Shown here: one piece after another, positions 1 through 8,191 of the stretch | Position numbering within the stretch: the first letter of the stretch is position 1 | How the letters are laid out: each line of letters starts with the position of its first letter | DNA from: DATLSM01 sp963722965 | Lineage (GTDB): Bacteria > Actinomycetota > Thermoleophilia > Solirubrobacterales > 70-9 | Length of the DNA: 32,204 bases | Assembly (NCBI GenBank): GCA_963722965.1 | Contig: CAVROX010000009.1 | Coordinates: 1-32,204, forward strand | Direction of reading: 5' to 3' | The notes under the pieces: model-generated | Database searches by the model: none | Told to the model about the DNA's origin: nothing | The model's input: the letters and a program-made list of their open reading frames with translations, nothing else | Made by a program: the position numbers and the translations under genes

Positions 1-23
1 CTAGTGGGCTGTATCCCAACGTT
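1..23. repeat. IS630 terminal inverted repeat, left in window
   Basis: Twenty-three bases that are the exact reverse complement of 1171-1193. This is the end nearest the transposase stop codon. Similarity stops after base 23. Confidence 0.92.
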
Positions 24-40
24 GCACCCGAAACCCTGAC

Positions 41-1109
41 TCAGGCTGCAACCCGCAGCTTGGCCTCCAACTGGGCGATTCGACGATCGCGGTGTGGTCC
101 GTTTCGGTAACTCACGTGCTGGGCAAGCGCGAGGGCAAACGCATCCCAATCGAGGTAGTCAGTGTTCTTGACGACGAACTCGGCGATTGGCCAGAAGTGG
201 CACTCGATCGGGTTCAGGTAGCTGGCGTAGGTCGGGGTCGGCACGAGCACGATGCGGCTTTTGCCGGCAAATTCGCGGACCTCGGGAGTCCAGTTGGCCG
301 AGAGGTTGTCCTGGATCCAGTAGAGGGTGACCTTCGCCGGGTAGCAGAGGCGGATCTGGCGCATGAAGCCGAGCACGTCGCGCCCGCGCCGTCGCGGGCG
401 AAGCCTCAGCCGCAGTCGATCAGCGCCGAGGTCATAGGCACCGAAGCCGTAGCGCACCCCGGCCCTGCGGTTGAAGGTGGCCCGGTGGCGCTCGGGTTTG
501 CCTTTCGGGGCCCAGCCAGCCCCATGCGTCGGTCGCAGGGAGATCGGGCCCATCTGGTCAAAGGCGATCACGACCGCGCCCTTCGGAGGCCGCTTGCAGA
601 GCGCGATCACCCGCTGGGCTTTTGCCTCGTAGTCGGGGTCGGGAGAGGCCTTCCAGGAGCGGGTGCGCTGGAAGGAGAGGTTGGCGGCGGCGAGGATGCG
701 GCCGAGGTGTGCCGGGAGATCTCGATCCCCTCCGCCTCGGCGAGATGGGCGGCGAGGCGGCGCAACGACCAGCGCGTCAGCGCGGCCCCCTGGGTGTCGG
801 GGCGGGCACCGGCCACCGCAACGATCCGCTCGCGCTGGGCCTCGGTGATCCGGCGGGGACGCCCGCCCCGGTAATTAGGGCGCAGTGATTCCAAACCCCT
901 TTGGTTGAACTCGGTAATCACCTTGCGTACGTGGCTCTCGTCGGTTTGCCACATGGCGGCGATCTGGGTAGCGGAGTGCTGGGTCGCTGAGGCCAGCACG
1001 ATTCCAGCTCGCTGGCGGGTGAGAAGTGTTTGGCTCCTCTCACCAGCCGCTTTAACCGCTGGCCCTCCTCGGGATTGAGCGGGCGGACGAACACCGATGG
1101 GGGACGCAT
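41..1109 (-). pseudogene. IS630-family transposase, frameshifted
   Basis: DDE transposase read on the minus strand in three frames. The first segment starts at the ATG at 1109, preceded by GGAGG with five-base spacing, which is why I prefer it to the ATG at 1133. A shift at about 1005-1030 leads to the helix-turn-helix segment (TQIAAMWQTDESHVRKVI). A second shift, apparently one missing base near 704-709, leads into the catalytic part. Catalytic acidic residues are visible as AFDQMGP (D), WIQDNLSANW (D) and NPIECHFWPI (E). The C-terminal segment has a GTG at 610 overlapping the preceding stop. However, family-like sequence (LGRILAAANLSFQRTRSWK) lies upstream of that GTG in the same frame, so a frameshift explains the layout better than two genes. 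I see no A-rich slippery site that would suggest programmed frameshifting. Confidence 0.88.
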
Positions 1110-1170
1110 GACCACCTCCAGGGTCGAGTGCATGCGTCGGTGTTCGCCGCCTCAGGCGAGTTTCCGGTCA

Positions 1171-1193
1171 AACGTTGGGATACAGCCCACTAG
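1171..1193. repeat. IS630 terminal inverted repeat, right in window
   Basis: Exact reverse complement of bases 1-23. The final CTAG here also carries the stop codon of the neighbouring minus-strand gene. Confidence 0.92.
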
Positions 1194-1955
1194 CCGACCT
1201 TGCAGTCGCGGGTAAGGGTTGTGGAGAGCAGCTGGCCGTTGGCAAAGTAGAAGTTGCCCCTGGCAAAGTTGAAGAGCACCCCGGGGAAGCCCGCGGCGCA
1301 GCGCAGCTTGCGCTGAACAGGCTTCGCAACCTGCCCTGGAACCAGTACCGGCGGCCGATCGTGATCGAGAGGTTGGTCACGTAGCCGAGGCTTCCGGCGA
1401 TTTTTGGGATTTCGCAGTTAGGACAGTGCCGAAGTCACCCCCTGGCTGGTCACCTTGAACGGCAGGACCAGCGTGACTTGCGCCGGCTCGGCCACATAGA
1501 AGTGAACGAGGATCTCCGGGCGACCTTCGCTGCGCCCGATGAAGGCCAGCAACCTGCCGCTGACGGGTACGGGGGGAGCTTGGGAGGTTGACCTCTGCTC
1601 CGAATCTACCGCTCCCGATGAGTGCGGGGCGACAGCGGGCAAGCGCCGCCTGGTTGGGGTCGACTGCAGCAGCCCCGCCGAGCAGGTCGGTAGACCGCGA
1701 GCGAAGAGCTTGCCGTGGCGATTGATCGCGAAAGACACGTGTTCCAGCTGTGGGGGCTCCGCCGTCGGTAGTGCCAATTGAACCTTTCATCCGGACCGTC
1801 ACCGGTGCCAACCGGTGGCGGGGAGCCTGCTTGGGAAAAGCCTCCGCCGAAGGCGACTTGGAGACCTTCGCTCTGGGTCAGTTCGCCGCGTGCGGCCGTG
1901 CTCCCAAGAGCGCCGCGAGTGCGAGGAGGATCGGAATGAGGGGGCGGTGGTGCAT
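1190..1955 (-). pseudogene. secreted conserved hypothetical protein, frameshifted
   Basis: No single frame is open, but protein-like sequence continues across frames on the minus strand. From the ATG at 1955 comes a signal peptide (MHHRPLIPILLALAALLGA). Then, in different frames, follow TVRMKGSIGTTDGG, SFAINRHGKLFARGLPTC, RPALIGSGRFGAEVNLP, LVHFYVAEPAQVTLVLPF, TNLSITIGRRYWFQGRL, SASCAAP and finally LFNFARGNFYFANGQ..LSTTLTRDCKVG with a TAG stop at 1192-1190. The order resembles a secreted hypothetical family I associate with Solirubrobacterales; its function is unknown to me. At least four frameshifts are needed. The stop codon falls in the CTAG where the IS inserted and is preserved, so the insertion itself did not truncate the protein. 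Confidence 0.65.
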
Positions 1956-2146
1956 GGACTGCTTTTCAGTCTACGGTCGCCCGACTGGGGAAGCCGGAAT
2001 CTCCATCCGCCGTAGTTTCCCGCAGTAGGCGTAGTGATTCGTCCCGATGATCGGCTGTATTCGCCCCCTAATGTCGGCCTCGTGAGGAGACCTCGGCATT
2101 CTGAGCCCGTTGTAGAGCGCCCTCCGGCGGGCCCGCTGGCTTCAGT

Positions 2147-2987
2147 CGCGTCCTCGTCGGCGTCGATGGCCGCGATGGGGGCCGCGATGCGCTCTCTTTG
2201 GCGCGCACCTTGGCTGCTCCACCAGGCCAGTGTTCTGGCAGTCTCGGTCATCCCCTACGGGCCATTCCCGGTTGGGTTTGTGCCCCTTGATGAGGAGTCC
2301 GCTCAGGATGCGGCCCCATCGCTTGAGGAGGCGAAGGAGGTACTCGGCGGCCTCGAGGTCGAGACTCAGGCCTACGGCGGCGGGTCCCCCGCGTGGGTGA
2401 TGAGCGACTATGCCGAGCGGGGGGAGGTTGACCTGATTGTGGTCGGCTCACCCCACCGCGGAAAGCTCGGACGTGTCTTCCTCGGCAGCGTCGCCAGCTC
2501 CCTCCTCCACGGTGCCGCCTGTCCGGTTGCGGTCGCACCGCGAGGCTATGCAACAGAGGACCACGAGTTACCCCTCCGCATGATCGCGGTTGCCTATGAC
2601 GGGACCCGCGAGTCCCGGATCGCCCTACAGCGGGCCGAAACCCTAGCCCTGGCGCTCGGCGCTTCTCTTCGCCTGCTCACCGTGGTTCGTCCTCCCCGGG
2701 CTACGCCGTACCCGGCGCCACGGGATATGTGCCGGCGGTACCGCCGAGCCCGAGAAGGTCCTATCCCAGGGGATGGCAGCGGTTGGGCCCGAACTTCACG
2801 TTGAGGGTCAGCGCCTCGACGGCTCCCCGCAGAGACTCTGGCCGCCGCCTGCCAGGACGGTGTTGACCTGCTCGTGGTCGGCTCCCGTGGCTATGGCCCA
2901 GGCCTTCGCGTAATCCTCGGCTCGGTGTCTGCCGAGCTGACCAGGACCGCCCCCTGCCCGGTCTTGGTCACCCCGCGGGGCGGCTGA
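2147..2987 (+). pseudogene. tandem universal stress protein (UspA), frameshifted
   Basis: Two UspA domains in one chain, normally a cytoplasmic nucleotide-binding stress protein. Domain 1 begins RVLVGVDGRDGGRDALSLAR (from 2147) and ends with VDLIVVGSPHRGKLGRVFLG then SVASSLLHGAACPVAVAPRG. Domain 2 begins RMIAVAYDGTRESRIALQRA and ends VDLLVVGSRGYGPGLRVILG then SVSAELTRTAPCPVLVTPRGG. Both carry the ATP-binding pattern G-2x-G-9x-G-S. Frameshifts are needed at about 2220, 2720-2745 and 2828. No start codon exists between the upstream stop (2102) and 2147 in the first frame, so the true N-terminus is also disturbed. It may be a decayed gene or one damaged by sequence error. Confidence 0.8.
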
Positions 2988-3000
2988 GCCGCCCCGCGGG
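2972..3000 (+). terminator. strong GC hairpin over the UspA stop codon
   Basis: A perfect 13-base inverted repeat (2972-2984 with 2988-3000) whose three-base loop is the TGA stop of the stress protein gene. There is no T-run after it, so it is not a classical intrinsic terminator. It sits between that gene and the exporter gene and could end transcription in a GC-rich actinobacterium or stabilise the mRNA 3' end. Confidence 0.5.
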
Positions 3001-3056
3001 CCGGGGCCATTGCGGCGGGCTCCCATAGACTCGGCTCGTCTGATCGAAGGAGTGCG

Positions 3057-5296
3057 ATGGAGCGCTGGACCCGTGCCATCATCGCGAATCGGAAGAAGGT
3101 TCTCCTCGCTTGGCTGGTCCTTTTCGCTTTCGGGGGCTACGGGGCCTCGCATCTCAGCGAACTGCTGACCAACCGTTTCAGCGTTCCCGGATCCGATGCC
3201 GAACGCGGACTTGACCTGCTCAAGGAACGCTTCAATGAGCGGGCCGATGGTGCCTTCACGCTTTTTTCCAGAGCAGGCGACCGATCGCCCCCATCCCATC
3301 ATGGCGGCCTGACCGCCCTCACACTTTCACCCGCCTTCCGCGCCGAGGCGACGCGGGCCGTAGCCGATGCCTCGTCTGCGGTTGAAGGCGCAAAGCCGGG
3401 CCCGTCCTCGTCGCCGCCCCCCATATCGCCTATGCCCAGATCAATACGCCGCTGCAAAACCAGGAAGCGGCAAAGAAGACTCCGGCGATTCGCGCCGCGA
3501 CCCCCACTTGGCGGGCATCACCACCTACCTGACGGGTTTCCCCGCAATCAACCACGATACCCAGGGGATCTACAGCGAAGATCTGACCAGAGGGGAGACA
3601 ATCGCGATCCCCATTGCTTTGATCGTGATGGCATTCATGTTCGGGACGCTGGCGGGGATCGCCGTGCCGCTCGCCTTCGCCGCGGTGACGATTCCTTCGA
3701 CCCTGGGCGCCGTCTGGATCGCCGCCCACTTCATGGACATGGCGATCTACGTAACCAACATCGTCACCCTGATCGGGCTGGCGATCGCGATCGACTACTC
3801 GATGCTGGTCGTCTTCCGCTACCGCGAAGAGCTCGAGAAACACGACTCTGCTGAGCTTGCGCTGGTTAAGACAATGAAGACCGCGGGCAGGGCGACGCTC
3901 TTCTCCGGAAGCGTTGTCGCCGTCGGTCTAGCTCTGCTCGTCTTCATGCCGCTGCCGTTCATGCAGTCGATGGGGGTGGGGGGGATGCTCGTGCCGCTCT
4001 TCTCGATCACCGCAGCCGCCACCTTCCTGCCGGCGCTGCTTGCGGTGATGGGTCCGAGAGTCAACAGGTTCGCGTCATTCCCCGCCGGATCATCGAGGAC
4101 CGCGCCAAAGGTAAGCCCGGTGCCTGGAGCAAGCTCGCCCACTCGATTATGCGCCGCCCGGTCCTTTACCTGGTCGCCTCGGGCGGATTAATGATCGTTC
4201 TGGCGCTGCCTGTCCTGGGGCTCCACCTGACAAGTGGGGACAACCGTGGCGTGCCACTCACCACGCAGGCGACCCGCGGCTTCGCTCTGCTTCGCTCGAC
4301 CCTTGGGGCGGGTGCGCTGGCACCGAATCAGCTGGTGATCGATACGGGTCGCCCCGGCGGCGCGTACTCACCGGCCACGATCGCCGCCATGAACCGGTTC
4401 GTCGCCGAGCTGCGCCGCGACCGCGACGTCAAACAGGCGACCATCCTCTCGCCCTCCCTGCTGCCGCCCGGCCCGCGCGGCCGTGCGCTCGCCGTGCACG
4501 ACAGCCTCATCGATCGGTCTGGCAGGTCGCCCAGATCCGCGCCGCGGGCGAGGGCGACTCAGGGACCGAATCCGCCGAGGCGTTGGTGCACCGTATTCGC
4601 GACACATACATACCCGACGCCCGTTTCCCCGGCAGCGACGAGGTCATCCTCACCGGGGCTCCCGCCTTCGGTGTCGACTTCGTCGAAACCGCCTATGCGG
4701 CCTTCCCTTGGCTGGTCCTTGCGGTGCTGATCCTCACCTACATGCTGCTCTTGCGCGCGTTCCGCTCGGTTGTCTTGCCGCTGAAGGCGGTGCTCCTCAA
4801 CCTGCTTTCGGTGAGCGCCACCTACGGGGTACTTGTCTTGGTATTCCAGGACGGCCTGCACTCCGCTCTTGGCCTCCAAGGAACACCCCAGATCGAAGGC
4901 TGGATCCCGATCTTTTTGTTCGCGATGCTTTTCGGTCTCTCGATGGACTACGAGGTATTCCTTCTCTCCCGCATCCGCGAGGAGTGGGACAGGCGCCACG
5001 ACAACGAGGAGGCTGTTGCCTACGGGCTCGAGCACACTGGGCGTATCATCACCGCCGCGGCATTGATCATGATCGCCGCATTCTCGGGCTTCACCACCGG
5101 CTCATTTGTCGGCTTGCAGGAGTTCGGCATCGGCCTCTCGGCCGCGATTCTGCTCGACGCCACGATCGTCCGCGCGATCATGGTCCCGGCGCTGATGAAG
5201 CTGCTGGGAGACTGGAACTGGTATCTGCCCAAGCGCGTCGAACGCGTCCTCGACCGCACCCGGCCACGCGCTCGTGCTGCCGGAGTGACCGAGTAG
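3057..5296 (+). pseudogene. MMPL/RND-family membrane transporter, frameshifted
   Basis: Reconstructed across frames this is a roughly 745-residue MMPL-type transporter of the RND superfamily, an inner-membrane exporter of lipids or hydrophobic compounds. The start at 3057 has GAAGGAG upstream. It begins with a membrane segment (LLAWLVLFAFGGYGASHL) and an extracytoplasmic loop. The first helix bundle contains GLAIAIDYSMLVVFRYREEL. The second half opens with IMRRPVLYLVASGGLMIVL and carries MLFGLSMDYEVFLLSRIREE; the Asp-Tyr pair in both halves is the expected proton-relay position. Frameshifts are needed near 3395 (one missing G), 3503, 4071 (one missing C) and 4513. No regulator adjoins it, so the substrate cannot be inferred. 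Confidence 0.85.
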
Positions 5297-5298
5297 CT

Positions 5299-6168
5299 TC
5301 AGCTGCCTCGGGCCGAGCGTTCGGCGGCCTGGGCAACCTGTTCGGCGCGATGGCGCACCTCGGCGGTAGCCTCGCGGGTGGCGGCGATGGTCTCCTCCCT
5401 GGCGGCGGCCACCCCCGCGCTCGGCTTACCTCCAACGATGTCGCGGAATGCGTTCTTGAAGCGCTCGGTGCGGCGATCGGGTAGGAAGCGCCGTTCGGCT
5501 TTGAGCTGCTTCTCCGGTCTTCTTTTCCCGTACCACCGTCTGGCCCAGGGTGAGTTTGGCTTGCCAATCCGAGCCGCCCCGTAGATCGCGATCGGGAAGA
5601 CAAAGAATCCGATCGTCCCGTGCAGGATGCGCTGCTTGGCGAAACAGATCGCCACCAACCCAAAGAGGATCACGGCCGCGGCGATGCTACCGATGGCGCC
5701 GCTGGCCGAGCCGGTGTTGAAGCTGAGCGGGCTGAAGCCGAGCAGCAGCAACAGCATTCCCACCGCCGCGATAACCGTCGCGTCGATCGAGCTGCGGCCC
5801 TGCTCAGCCCAGTAGACGTCGTCGAGGTACACCCAGAGAGCAAACTCGTCGACCGTCAACCCTCCGCCAACGCCGAAAAGGAAAGCGCAGATCTCCGCGT
5901 AGGGGCTCTTCCCAAGCGCGACGAAGCCGAGTGTTCCCGCGACCAACATCGTCACAATCCCGAAGACCAGATGGTGCAGGTGAACACCGCTGTCGCTGAC
6001 CACGCTGCCCGGCCACCATGGCACCCTGTCGCTGCGCATCAGTCGAGTGCTCATCCTGATGAACCCGAAGGAGAGCAGGAAACCCGCCAAAACCAGGAAG
6101 AGGCCCTGCTCGTCGTTATTGACCAGTTGGTTCCAGAAGTCCAAGAAGATCGACGCGGAGGTGCTCAT
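5299..6168 (-). CDS. conserved six-helix membrane protein with charged C-terminal tail
   Basis: A 289-residue protein of unknown function. About six membrane segments are visible at residues 20-40, 65-85, 92-112, 131-150, 160-182 and 186-203. A His-rich motif (VHLHHLVFGI) precedes the second, and an acidic motif (GGLTVDEFALWVYLDD) follows the third; these polar groups in or near the membrane could bind metal or a headgroup. From residue 205 to the end the chain is basic and then an Ala/Glu/Arg-rich helix, possibly a coiled coil facing the cytoplasm. Its start overlaps the end of the preceding gene by four bases, so the two are probably co-translated. The family looks widespread in actinobacteria, but I cannot name it. 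It converges on the exporter gene with a two-base gap. Confidence 0.85.
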   Translation of the reverse strand: MSTSASIFLDFWNQLVNNDEQGLFLVLAGFLLSFGFIRMSTRLMRSDRVPWWPGSVVSDSGVHLHHLVFGIVTMLVAGTLGFVALGKSPYAEICAFLFGVGGGLTVDEFALWVYLDDVYWAEQGRSSIDATVIAAVGMLLLLLGFSPLSFNTGSASGAIGSIAAAVILFGLVAICFAKQRILHGTIGFFVFPIAIYGAARIGKPNSPWARRWYGKRRPEKQLKAERRFLPDRRTERFKNAFRDIVGGKPSAGVAAAREETIAATREATAEVRHRAEQVAQAAERSARGS

Positions 6169-6914
6169 GCGCGGGCCAAAGCCGAGTGTAGACGTGCCGG
6201 CGCGCCGTCTTTCTCGGCGATCAGATCAAGGGCGAGGAGCACAGCAGCGACGGCGTAGATCGGGGTCAGGACGATGTGAGAGAGTGACTCCGCCGTCCAG
6301 ATTCCCAGCAGCGAATGGCCGAGGTGGTGGTGGACTAACCCAGTGAGGAGATCTGTGAGCACGTCGCCGAGAAGCTCGATCGGTCCCAGCACGACTAGCA
6401 CTGTCCAAAACCGTCCGCGAACCAGTTTGCAGCTGCGACTGAACGCATCCTGCACCGTGCGGCCCTCGATCTCTACCACCGGTCCCGCCAGGCCGAACCA
6501 AACGAAGGCCGCCACCCCGGGGACGATGAGGAGAATGAAGCCGACCGCAACGACGGCGCCGTAAATGAGGTCGACCGCGATCAACCTGCGGTAATTCAGC
6601 CGGCGAACGATCGCTGGCAGGGAGGGCGGTCGGCCATGCACAGCATGGGTCAGGGATATCGCCACGACGCCGCTGTAGAAGACCTCACCGATCAGGCCGG
6701 TGAGCGCCAGCACGACGATCGCGCCAGCGGCAGCGGCACTCAGTAGTCCGTTGGCGGGATCGAGCGGGCCGGCTTCGACGTTGATCGCGATCGCGTCGAG
6801 GAGACCGAGCGGCACGAAGACGACTGCGGCCAGCAGCAGCAGGGAGGGCGCATGGCTGACATAGGTGCGGGCGATCCGGACGTAGATCGATATCGGCTTG
6901 ATCGGCAAGGCCAC
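6165..6914 (-). CDS. integral membrane protein, GPDPase-membrane-domain/DUF975-like
   Basis: A 249-residue protein with about five to six membrane segments (around residues 24-44, 60-82, 115-147, 170-190 and 212-235). The region ILLIVPGVAAFVWFGLAGPV followed by VEIEGRTVQDAFSRSCKLVR and GRFW matches a pattern known from DUF975 and glycerophosphodiester-phosphodiesterase membrane-domain proteins (a Pro-Gly helix, then E-G-x4-A-x2-R-S-x2-L-x-R-G). The role is unknown; such proteins are thought to be membrane-organising. The GTG start lies one base after the stop of the upstream gene, and its own stop overlaps the next start, making this the middle of a three-gene minus-strand operon. Confidence 0.82.
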   Translation of the reverse strand: MALPIKPISIYVRIARTYVSHAPSLLLLAAVVFVPLGLLDAIAINVEAGPLDPANGLLSAAAAGAIVVLALTGLIGEVFYSGVVAISLTHAVHGRPPSLPAIVRRLNYRRLIAVDLIYGAVVAVGFILLIVPGVAAFVWFGLAGPVVEIEGRTVQDAFSRSCKLVRGRFWTVLVVLGPIELLGDVLTDLLTGLVHHHLGHSLLGIWTAESLSHIVLTPIYAVAAVLLALDLIAEKDGAPARLHSALARA

Positions 6915-6915
6915 G

Positions 6916-7254
6916 CTACCGGCGGCGCCGCCCGGCCTTGACCCGGCCCCGCGCCTCGAGCTTGGGGCGCGAGGACTCCGAGGCGGGAACCCGGCGCACC
7001 TCCATCAGCGCTGGAACCAGCAGCTCTTCCGCGCAGCGCCGGTGCCAGTGGTGATGGTCGGTTCCCCCGAGCCGTCGCACGAACTGGACGACGGTGTGCT
7101 CGGCGCCGATCTCAATCTCCCCGTGGCAACCCGGACAGCGATAGAGCTTGTGGGAAATGCCGCGGATCAGCCAGGCCTCGTCACCCTCCTCGGTCTGACC
7201 GCGCAGGCTCCACCTCCTACTGGGAAGCGCGTCGTGCCGGCCCGTCGGCGCCAT
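6916..7254 (-). CDS. small conserved protein with a CxxC metal-site motif
   Basis: A 112-residue protein. The core (KLYRCPGCHGEIEIGAEHTV, then HHHWHRRCAEEL) has a CxxC pair and a later His/Cys group, a likely single zinc site. Both ends are Arg-rich, suggesting nucleic-acid or ribosome contact, but that is inference. Similar short proteins are common in actinobacteria next to membrane-protein genes. The ATG at 7254 gives a long basic leader before the conserved core; a later start is possible because no strong ribosome site precedes 7254. It is the first gene of the minus-strand operon running to 5299 and diverges from the RpiR-type regulator. Confidence 0.75.
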   Translation of the reverse strand: MAPTGRHDALPSRRWSLRGQTEEGDEAWLIRGISHKLYRCPGCHGEIEIGAEHTVVQFVRRLGGTDHHHWHRRCAEELLVPALMEVRRVPASESSRPKLEARGRVKAGRRRR

Positions 7255-7312
7255 CGCCGATCATCCAACCAGATCGGAAGGGAAAGCAGGAGGCTCGGCG
7301 AAATGGACCGCC

Positions 7313-8167
7313 GTGACCAAGACCGCGACTAAGTCCCCCCAACTCAAGAGCCTGTCGGAGTACATCCAGGAGCGCTTCGATGAGTTCTCCCGCTCCCAGA
7401 AGGACGTAGCCCGCTACATCGTCGACCATCTCGACGAGGCGGCCTTCCTCACCGCCGAGGAGCTGGCCCGGAGAGCGAGCACCTCCTCATCGACGGTGGT
7501 GCGCTTCTCCCAGGCCCTCGGCTTCGAGGGTTACCCCGAGCTGCAGCAGGCGGCGATCGAGGAGTATCGCAACTCGATCGCTGGGGGAAACGGCGCCGGT
7601 AGCGGGGGGGCACTATTTTCCTTTGACCACTCCGAGCTGGAGGGGTCCCTCGGCGCCGATTACGCCAATCTCGAGGAAACCGCTCGCAACCTCACCCGCG
7701 AGCAGGTAGACGCCTCGGTCGCGGCGCTTGCCAACGCCCACCGCGTCGTCATCGTCGGGGTGGATCAGATGGCGTTCTTCGCCAGCTACCTGCGGCACAC
7801 CTTGAGCCTGCTCGACATCCGGGCCGAGATAGTCGCTAGCACGGGGGGCGAGTCCCTTCAGCGCCTCGGCCGTATCGACGAGGACACGCTGGTTATCGTC
7901 CTCTCGGCTGGCCGGGCCCACCCGCTGCTGCTGCGGGCGATGAAGCTGGCACTGCACCGCCGCGCCCGCACGCTGGCGATCTCCGACTCCTCGATGTCTG
8001 AGGTCGGCGAGCACGCCGAGATGACGCTCTACTTCTCCTCCAACAGTCCCTCCTTCGCCCGGTCCAATACTGCGCTTATGGCGCTTGTCCAGGCGCTGGC
8101 ACACGGCCTGTACGCCCGCGACGAGGCCGCGCACAAAGACCGGATTCGGGCCTACAAACTCAAGTAG
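7313..8167 (+). CDS. MurR/RpiR-family transcriptional regulator with SIS domain
   Basis: A 284-residue regulator. Residues about 18-90 form the RpiR-type helix-turn-helix (FLTAEELARRASTSSSTVVR, FSQALGFEGYPELQQ). Residues about 130-260 form a SIS domain (HRVVIVGVDQMAFFASYLRH; VIVLSAGRAHPLLLRAMKLA), which in this family senses a phosphosugar. The GTG at 7313 is the only plausible start in frame. The nearest ribosome site (AGGAGG, 7287-7292) is 20 bases away and better placed for a nine-codon frame at 7303. The stop lies 24 bases before pdxS. PdxS consumes pentose and triose phosphates, so a phosphosugar-sensing regulator here may control vitamin B6 synthesis; this is inference from position. 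Confidence 0.9.
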   Translation: MTKTATKSPQLKSLSEYIQERFDEFSRSQKDVARYIVDHLDEAAFLTAEELARRASTSSSTVVRFSQALGFEGYPELQQAAIEEYRNSIAGGNGAGSGGALFSFDHSELEGSLGADYANLEETARNLTREQVDASVAALANAHRVVIVGVDQMAFFASYLRHTLSLLDIRAEIVASTGGESLQRLGRIDEDTLVIVLSAGRAHPLLLRAMKLALHRRARTLAISDSSMSEVGEHAEMTLYFSSNSPSFARSNTALMALVQALAHGLYARDEAAHKDRIRAYKLK

Positions 8168-8179
8168 AAGCCGCCCCCG

Positions 8180-8185
8180 TATATT
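8180..8185 (+). promoter_or_regulatory. candidate -10 element (TATATT) for leaderless pdxS mRNA
   Basis: TATATT lies six bases before the pdxS GTG, and no ribosome-binding site is present. A -10 hexamer this close puts the transcription start at or next to the start codon, as in the leaderless transcripts common in actinobacteria. No clear -35 hexamer is seen. It is flanked by a short GCCCC/GGGGC inverted repeat that could instead be an operator. Confidence 0.45.
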
Positions 8186-8191
8186 GGGGCC

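Larger units (their letters stand above)
1..1193 (-). mobile_element. IS630-family insertion sequence, complete ends
   Basis: Perfect 23-base inverted repeats lie at 1-23 and 1171-1193, enclosing one minus-strand transposase of the IS630 type. The outermost four bases on each side are CTAG. IS630/Tc1 elements duplicate a TA dinucleotide and often choose CTAG-like targets, so the element proper is probably 4-1190, flanked by TA at 2-3 and 1191-1192. The size, about 1.19 kb, is normal for the family. The ends look intact but the transposase carries two frameshifts, so this copy is either non-autonomous or mis-sequenced. The window starts on its outer base, suggesting an assembly break in a repeated element. 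Confidence 0.9.

Noticed and set aside
607..610. Two-gene IS630 with translational coupling at the GTGA overlap
   Set aside because: Family-conserved residues extend upstream of the GTG in the same frame, so a frameshift around 704-709 explains the arrangement better.
92..874. Long plus-strand open frame opposite the transposase
   Set aside because: Low-complexity composition with no motif; it is the complement of a clearly recognisable DDE transposase in GC-rich DNA.
4483..5484. Plus-strand frame running across the end of the MMPL gene
   Set aside because: Arg/His/Pro-rich out-of-frame reading of the transporter; the true frame has conserved helices and stops at 5296.
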